This document shows, one piece after another, positions 60,496 through 64,000 of a stretch of 64,000 nt of DNA (position 1 is its first letter; every line of letters begins with the position of its first letter). The stretch is taken from assembly GCF_030817355.1 (NCBI RefSeq), contig NZ_JAUSZH010000001.1, forward strand, positions 6,768,501 to 6,832,500. The letters are read 5' to 3'. This DNA is from Streptomyces sp. V1I1 (GTDB lineage Bacteria; Actinomycetota; Actinomycetes; Streptomycetales; Streptomycetaceae). The translations under genes were made by a program, and so were the position numbers. The notes under the pieces were generated by a model, which was given only the letters and a program-made list of their open reading frames with translations, was not told the DNA's origin and made no database searches.

Positions 60496-60615
60496 ACTGT
60501 TGCGTTTGCTCCTGGAAAGGCCAGGGAAGGCGCGGGCCCGGAGCGGACCCCGTGGCGATTTCACCAAATTCGCCGGGAAAGAAGCGGGCCGAACCCGCCC
60601 TGCTCCACGGCCCTT

Positions 60616-60640
60616 CCCCTGCCTTCGGCGGGGAGACCCC
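60616..60640. repeat. Short dispersed hairpin element, second copy
   Basis: CCCCTGCCTTCGGCGGGG followed by AGACCCC, matching the element at 20894-20920. It lies 46 bp before the transporter ATPase start. Confidence 0.6.
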
Positions 60641-60685
60641 ATGCGGGGGCTGGCGGGCCGTTTCGGTTCAACGCGTGAGGTGTAT

Positions 60686-61822
60686 GTGTCCAGGCTGCAA
60701 GCCGAGCACTTGTACAAAGTGTTCGGCAGACGACCCGACGAAGCGGTACGCAAGCTCGAAGGCGGCAGTGACCGCGACGAGCTGCGCACCGACGGTACGA
60801 CAGCAGCGGTGATCGACGCCTCGTTCGCCGTCGAGCCGGGTCAGATATTCGTCGTCATGGGTCTGTCCGGGTCCGGCAAGTCCACCCTGCTGCGCATGCT
60901 GAACGGGCTGCTCGAACCCACCGCCGGACGCGTCCTCTTCGACGGCCAGGACCTGACCGCCCTGAGCCCCCGCGAGCTGCGCACCGTACGCTCCGCCAAG
61001 ATCAGCATGGTGTTCCAGCACTTCGCGCTCTTCCCGCACCGCAGCGTGCTGGAGAACGCCGGATACGGCCTCGAAGTGCAGGGCGTCCCGCGCCCCGAGC
61101 GCGACCGGCGCGCCGCCGAGGCCCTGGAGCTGGTCGGTCTGGCCGGCTGGGAGAAGTCCTGGCCCGACGAACTCTCCGGCGGTATGCAGCAGCGCGTCGG
61201 GCTCGCCCGCGCGCTCGCCACCGACGCCGATCTGCTGCTGATGGACGAGTCCTTCAGCGCGCTCGACCCGCTGATCCGCCGAGATATGCAGGACCAGCTC
61301 CTCGAACTGCAGCAGCGGCTGAAGAAGACCATCGTCTTCATCACTCACGACCTCAACGAGGCCATGCGCCTCGGCGACCGGATCGCGGTGATGCGGGACG
61401 GCAGGATCGTCCAGCTCGGCACCGCCGAGGACATCCTCGTCACCCCGGCCAACGACTACGTCGCCTCCTTCACCCAGGACGTCGACCGCTCCCGGGTGCT
61501 CACCGCCGGCGCGATCATGGCCGACCCGCAGACGGTGTACGGCACCTGGACGGACAGCGGCAAGGAGCTGCGTAACGCCAGGGACGTGCTGGCCGCCGCG
61601 CCCGTCACCGTCCGTGCCGACACCCCGATCATCGAGCTGTTCACGCCCTGCTCCAGCAGCGGCGTCGCCGTCGCCGTTATCGACGACGAGGGGGAGCTGA
61701 TCGGCGTCGTACCGCGCGCACGGCTGCTCGCGGTCCTCGGCGAGCCGATGACCCCGGCAGCGATTCCGCCGCAGACCGCGGGCCCCGCGCAGGGTGTCGC
61801 CAAGGAGGTGGCCAGTGCCTAG
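60686..61822 (+). CDS. Glycine betaine/choline ABC transporter ATPase (ProV/OpuAA type)
   Basis: 378-aa ATPase energising uptake of compatible solutes. Walker A GLSGSGKST, signature LSGGMQQRVGLARAL, Walker B DLLLMDESFSALDPL and the switch His in VFITHDLNEAMRLG. A long insert follows the start (VFGRRPDEAVRKLEGG) as in ProV. The C-terminal part has CBS-like segments (VTVRADTPIIELFTPC). GTG start with GAGGTG close by. Stop overlaps the next start by 8 bp. Confidence 0.92.
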   Translation: MSRLQAEHLYKVFGRRPDEAVRKLEGGSDRDELRTDGTTAAVIDASFAVEPGQIFVVMGLSGSGKSTLLRMLNGLLEPTAGRVLFDGQDLTALSPRELRTVRSAKISMVFQHFALFPHRSVLENAGYGLEVQGVPRPERDRRAAEALELVGLAGWEKSWPDELSGGMQQRVGLARALATDADLLLMDESFSALDPLIRRDMQDQLLELQQRLKKTIVFITHDLNEAMRLGDRIAVMRDGRIVQLGTAEDILVTPANDYVASFTQDVDRSRVLTAGAIMADPQTVYGTWTDSGKELRNARDVLAAAPVTVRADTPIIELFTPCSSSGVAVAVIDDEGELIGVVPRARLLAVLGEPMTPAAIPPQTAGPAQGVAKEVASA

Positions 61823-63626
61823 GCTCCATCTCGGCGACTGGGTCGACGGCGGCGTCGACTGGCTCCAGTCCCATCTCTCCTGGCTGTTCGACGCCATCAG
61901 CTCGCTCGTCACCGGCATGTACGACGGCATCGACGCCGTACTGTCCGGCCCCGAGCCGCTGCTCTTCGCGGGCATACTCGCCGTCGTCGCCTGGTGGCTG
62001 CGCGGCCTGTCCGCGGGGGTCCTCGCCTTCGCCGGTTTCGCGCTCATCGACTCCATCGAGCTGTGGGACGACGCGATGGCGACCCTCTCGCTGGTGCTCG
62101 TCGCCACCATCGTCACGCTGGTGATCGCGATCCCGCTCGGCGTCTGGGCCTCCCGCTCCAACACGGTCAGCCAGATCACCCGGCCGGTGCTCGACTTCAT
62201 GCAGACCATGCCGGCGATGGTCTATCTGATCCCCGGCGTCATCTTCTTCGGCGTCGGCGTGGTCCCCGGCATCATCGCGACGATCGTCTTCTCCCTGCCG
62301 CCCGGCGTACGGATGACCGAGCTCGGCATCCGCCAGGTCGACAACGAGCTCGTCGAGGCCGCCGAGGCCTTCGGCACGACTCCGCGCAACACCCTGCTGC
62401 GCGTCCAGCTCCCGCTCGCCCTGCCCACGATCATGGCCGGCATCAACCAGGTGATCATGCTCGGCCTGTCCATGGTGGTCATCGCCGGCATGGTCGGCGG
62501 CGGCGGCCTCGGCGCCGCCGTCTACCGGGCCATCGGCAATGTCGACGTCGGTCTCGGCTTCGAGGCCGGAATCTCCATCGTCATCCTCGCCATGTACCTG
62601 GACCGGATGACCGGCGCGCTGGGCCGCCAGGTCTCGCCGCTCGGCCGCCGCGCCCTCGCCAAGGCGAAGTCCCTGACCGGCGGGCGGAAGATCTGGAACC
62701 ACCGTCCGCAGCCTGCCCTCGCCGTCGTGGGCGTCGTCGTCCTCGCGCTCGTCGCGGGCGGCATGGGCATGTTCGGCAAAGCCAAGTCCGCAGGCGCCTC
62801 GGACGCCTCGAACGTCGGCCAGGGCAAGAAGGTCTCCATCGGCTACATCCCCTGGGACGAGGGCATCGCCTCCACCTTCCTCTGGAAGGAAATGCTGGAG
62901 CGGCGCGGCTACGAGGTCGAGACCAAGCAGCTGGAGGCCGGAGCGCTCTACACCGGTCTGGCCGGCGGCCAGGTCGACTTCGAGACCGACTCCTGGCTGC
63001 CCGTCACCCACGCCCAGTACTGGAAGAAGTACCAGAGCAAACTGGAAGACGTGGGCTCCTGGTACGGCCCCACCTCGCTGGAGCTCTCCGTCCCCTCGTA
63101 CATGAAGGGCATCGACTCCCTGGAGGACCTCAAGGGCAAGTCGGGCCAGTTCAAGGGCCGGGTCATCGGCATCGAGCCGAGCGCCGGAATGATGGGCATC
63201 CTCAAGGACAAGGTCCTGAAGGACTACGGCCTGGAGGGTGAGTACAAGGTCGTCGACGGCTCGACGCCCGGCATGCTGGCCGAGCTGAAGCGTGCGTACG
63301 ACAAGAAGGAGCCCATCGTCACCACGCTGTGGTCGCCGCACTGGGCGTACAGCAGCTACGACCTGAAGAAGCTCAAGGACCCCAAGGGTTCCTGGGGCAA
63401 GGGCGACGGCGTGCACACCCTGGCCCGCAAGGGCTTCTCCGCCGAGAACCCGCAGGTCGGCAAGTGGCTCAAGAACTTCAAGATGACCGAGAAGCAGCTC
63501 ACGGACCTTGAAGCCAGGATCCAGACGACGGGCAAGGGCAAGGAGCAGGACGCGGTCCGCGCCTGGCTCAAGGAGTACCCGGGCCTCGCCGACAAGTGGA
63601 CTCCCCTCGCCAGAGTTCAGCAGTGA
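61815..63626 (+). CDS. Glycine betaine/choline ABC transporter permease fused to binding protein
   Basis: 603-aa fusion. Residues about 1-290 are the ProW-type permease (LSLVLVATIVTLVIAIPLGV, DFMQTMPAMVYLIPGVIFFG, EAAEAFGTTPRNTLLRVQLP); another span near 310 leads to an OpuAC-type binding domain (KKVSIGYIPWDEGIASTFLW, VDFETDSWLPVTHAQYW, IEPSAGMMGILKDKVLKDYG). The Trp/Tyr residues form a betaine-type pocket. AAGGAGG precedes the GTG start. Fusions of this kind are known in OpuA systems. Odd: a second C-terminal-like coding tail follows the stop in another frame. Confidence 0.92.
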   Translation: MPRLHLGDWVDGGVDWLQSHLSWLFDAISSLVTGMYDGIDAVLSGPEPLLFAGILAVVAWWLRGLSAGVLAFAGFALIDSIELWDDAMATLSLVLVATIVTLVIAIPLGVWASRSNTVSQITRPVLDFMQTMPAMVYLIPGVIFFGVGVVPGIIATIVFSLPPGVRMTELGIRQVDNELVEAAEAFGTTPRNTLLRVQLPLALPTIMAGINQVIMLGLSMVVIAGMVGGGGLGAAVYRAIGNVDVGLGFEAGISIVILAMYLDRMTGALGRQVSPLGRRALAKAKSLTGGRKIWNHRPQPALAVVGVVVLALVAGGMGMFGKAKSAGASDASNVGQGKKVSIGYIPWDEGIASTFLWKEMLERRGYEVETKQLEAGALYTGLAGGQVDFETDSWLPVTHAQYWKKYQSKLEDVGSWYGPTSLELSVPSYMKGIDSLEDLKGKSGQFKGRVIGIEPSAGMMGILKDKVLKDYGLEGEYKVVDGSTPGMLAELKRAYDKKEPIVTTLWSPHWAYSSYDLKKLKDPKGSWGKGDGVHTLARKGFSAENPQVGKWLKNFKMTEKQLTDLEARIQTTGKGKEQDAVRAWLKEYPGLADKWTPLARVQQ

Positions 63627-63679
63627 AGGCCTGGATGAAGCAGAACCCGGGCATCGCGGAAAAGATGGCTCCGCAGTAG
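63620..63679 (+). other. Out-of-frame duplicate of the binding-protein C-terminus
   Basis: Directly across the stop of the transporter gene, another frame reads AVKAWMKQNPGIAEKMAPQ and a TAG. This mirrors AVRAWLKEYPGLADKW encoded 68 bp earlier. It looks like the natural end of a homologous gene left behind by duplication or recombination, shifted out of frame (68 is not a multiple of three). Confidence 0.6.
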
Positions 63680-63691
63680 CCCGCGACATGC

Positions 63692-63732
63692 ACAAGGGGT
63701 GGCCCCGCCAGTGGCGGAGCCACCCCTTGTGG
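63692..63732 (+). terminator. Terminator after the betaine transporter
   Basis: 13-bp stem CACAAGGGGTGGC (63692-63704) with its complement at 63720-63732, enclosing a CCGCC/GGCGG inner stem. Confidence 0.9.
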
Positions 63733-63839
63733 CTTTCCGGTCTGCGGGCCGGCCGGCCCGCACAGGGATGGACTTGCAGGGAAGCCCGGGCAGGAAGCTG
63801 CGTAAGGTGAGACTGGACCAGGGAAGGGGAGCCCGGCAG

Positions 63840-64000
63840 ATGGACGCGAAAGGCGCGAAGGACGCGATGGACGCGATGGATGCGATGGGCCCGAAGGACC
63901 CGAAGGAGACCGAACCCCTTCGGGTGGGCGCTGCTGTGCGCAGGCGCCGCCGTGCCCTGGACCTCACGCTCGCCGCGGTCGCGGCGCGCAGCGGCCTCTC
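63840..64000 (+). CDS. XRE-family regulator, N-terminal part (continues past window)
   Basis: 53 codons visible. After a low-complexity start built from Asp-Ala-Met repeats, the segment RVGAAVRRRRRALDLTLAAV and AARSGL matches the first helices of an XRE/Cro helix-turn-helix; many such proteins continue into a cupin domain, which cannot be seen here. ATG at 63840 has GGGGAG 8 nt upstream. Confidence 0.75.
   Translation, partial: MDAKGAKDAMDAMDAMGPKDPKETEPLRVGAAVRRRRRALDLTLAAVAARSGL
63861..63887 (+). repeat. 9-bp tandem repeat, three copies, in the XRE gene start
   Basis: GACGCGATG twice and GATGCGATG once encode Asp-Ala-Met three times. In frame, near the N-terminus. Confidence 0.85.

Noticed and set aside
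60414..60497. N-terminal extension of the 5'-3' exonuclease
   Set aside because: The open frame runs through a 21-bp duplication; homologues start at MTRRLMLLD, and no ribosome site supports the longer form.

Overview
The window is high-GC actinobacterial DNA and almost certainly Streptomyces. Evidence: a complete Pup-proteasome locus (arc, dop, pup, prcB, prcA, pafA, pafB, pafC), a gylR-glpF-glpK-glpD glycerol operon, frequent GTG/TTG starts behind GGAGG-type ribosome sites, long GC-rich inverted repeats as terminators, and an IdeR/DmdR-type iron box. No rRNA, tRNA, insertion sequence, phage gene or CRISPR array was seen. The region looks like ordinary chromosome with a few accessory or decaying patches.

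Layout. 1-5009: end of a sugar-acid catabolic cluster (L-fuconate dehydratase, an SDR dehydrogenase, an RbsABC-like sugar ABC importer), followed by a convergent FadR-type GntR regulator with a palindromic operator and a 5'-truncated luciferase-like monooxygenase remnant (to 6.25 kb). 6.3-11.3 kb: glycerol operon and its IclR regulator GylR, with matching candidate operators before glpF and gylR. 11.5-19.5 kb: metH, an HAD phosphatase, an orphan peptide-type binding lipoprotein, an orphan NarL-type response regulator and a RecB-type nuclease. 19.6-37.6 kb: a site-2 protease, TrmI, ferredoxin, then the Pup-proteasome system, interrupted by a propeller-like protein and a divergent LacI/MFS pair, and continued by pafA, two FKBP proteins and pafBC. 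37.6-43.5 kb: small zinc-ribbon and membrane proteins, tatA-tatC, a diacylglycerol kinase-like lipid kinase and a Ski2-like helicase. 43.5-54 kb: accessory nitrogen/sulfur patch: SnoaL-like protein, an internally deleted SsuD-type monooxygenase with a leader peptide, an allophanate hydrolase/urea(guanidine) carboxylase/UAAP1-UAAP2 operon, a divergent TetR regulator and an APC permease. 54-58.4 kb: a cyclopropane-synthase-like methyltransferase, photolyase, RskA-type anti-sigma and SigK-type ECF sigma factor. 58.6-64 kb: siderophore-interacting protein, 5'-3' exonuclease-like protein, glycine betaine/choline ABC transporter (ATPase plus fused permease-binding protein) and the start of an XRE regulator.

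How the parts work together. Two small regulons can be read from the DNA. First, the same bipartite promoter, CCAATCC-N15-CCGAAT, lies before the sigK operon and before the methyltransferase gene, so the sigma factor probably drives sigK-rskA-photolyase and the methyltransferase as one stress unit. Second, a perfect 22-bp palindrome before the carboxylase operon recurs in variant form before the permease, pointing to one TetR regulon for uptake and breakdown of a urea/guanidine-type nitrogen source. By current knowledge of UAAP proteins (carboxyguanidine deiminase CgdAB) the substrate is more likely guanidine than urea. One of its genes (UAAP2) carries a single-base frameshift as given.

The window is also rich in short tandem repeats (9, 11, 15, 17 and 21 bp units), both near starts of coding regions and between genes. 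Two luciferase-like monooxygenase genes are broken.
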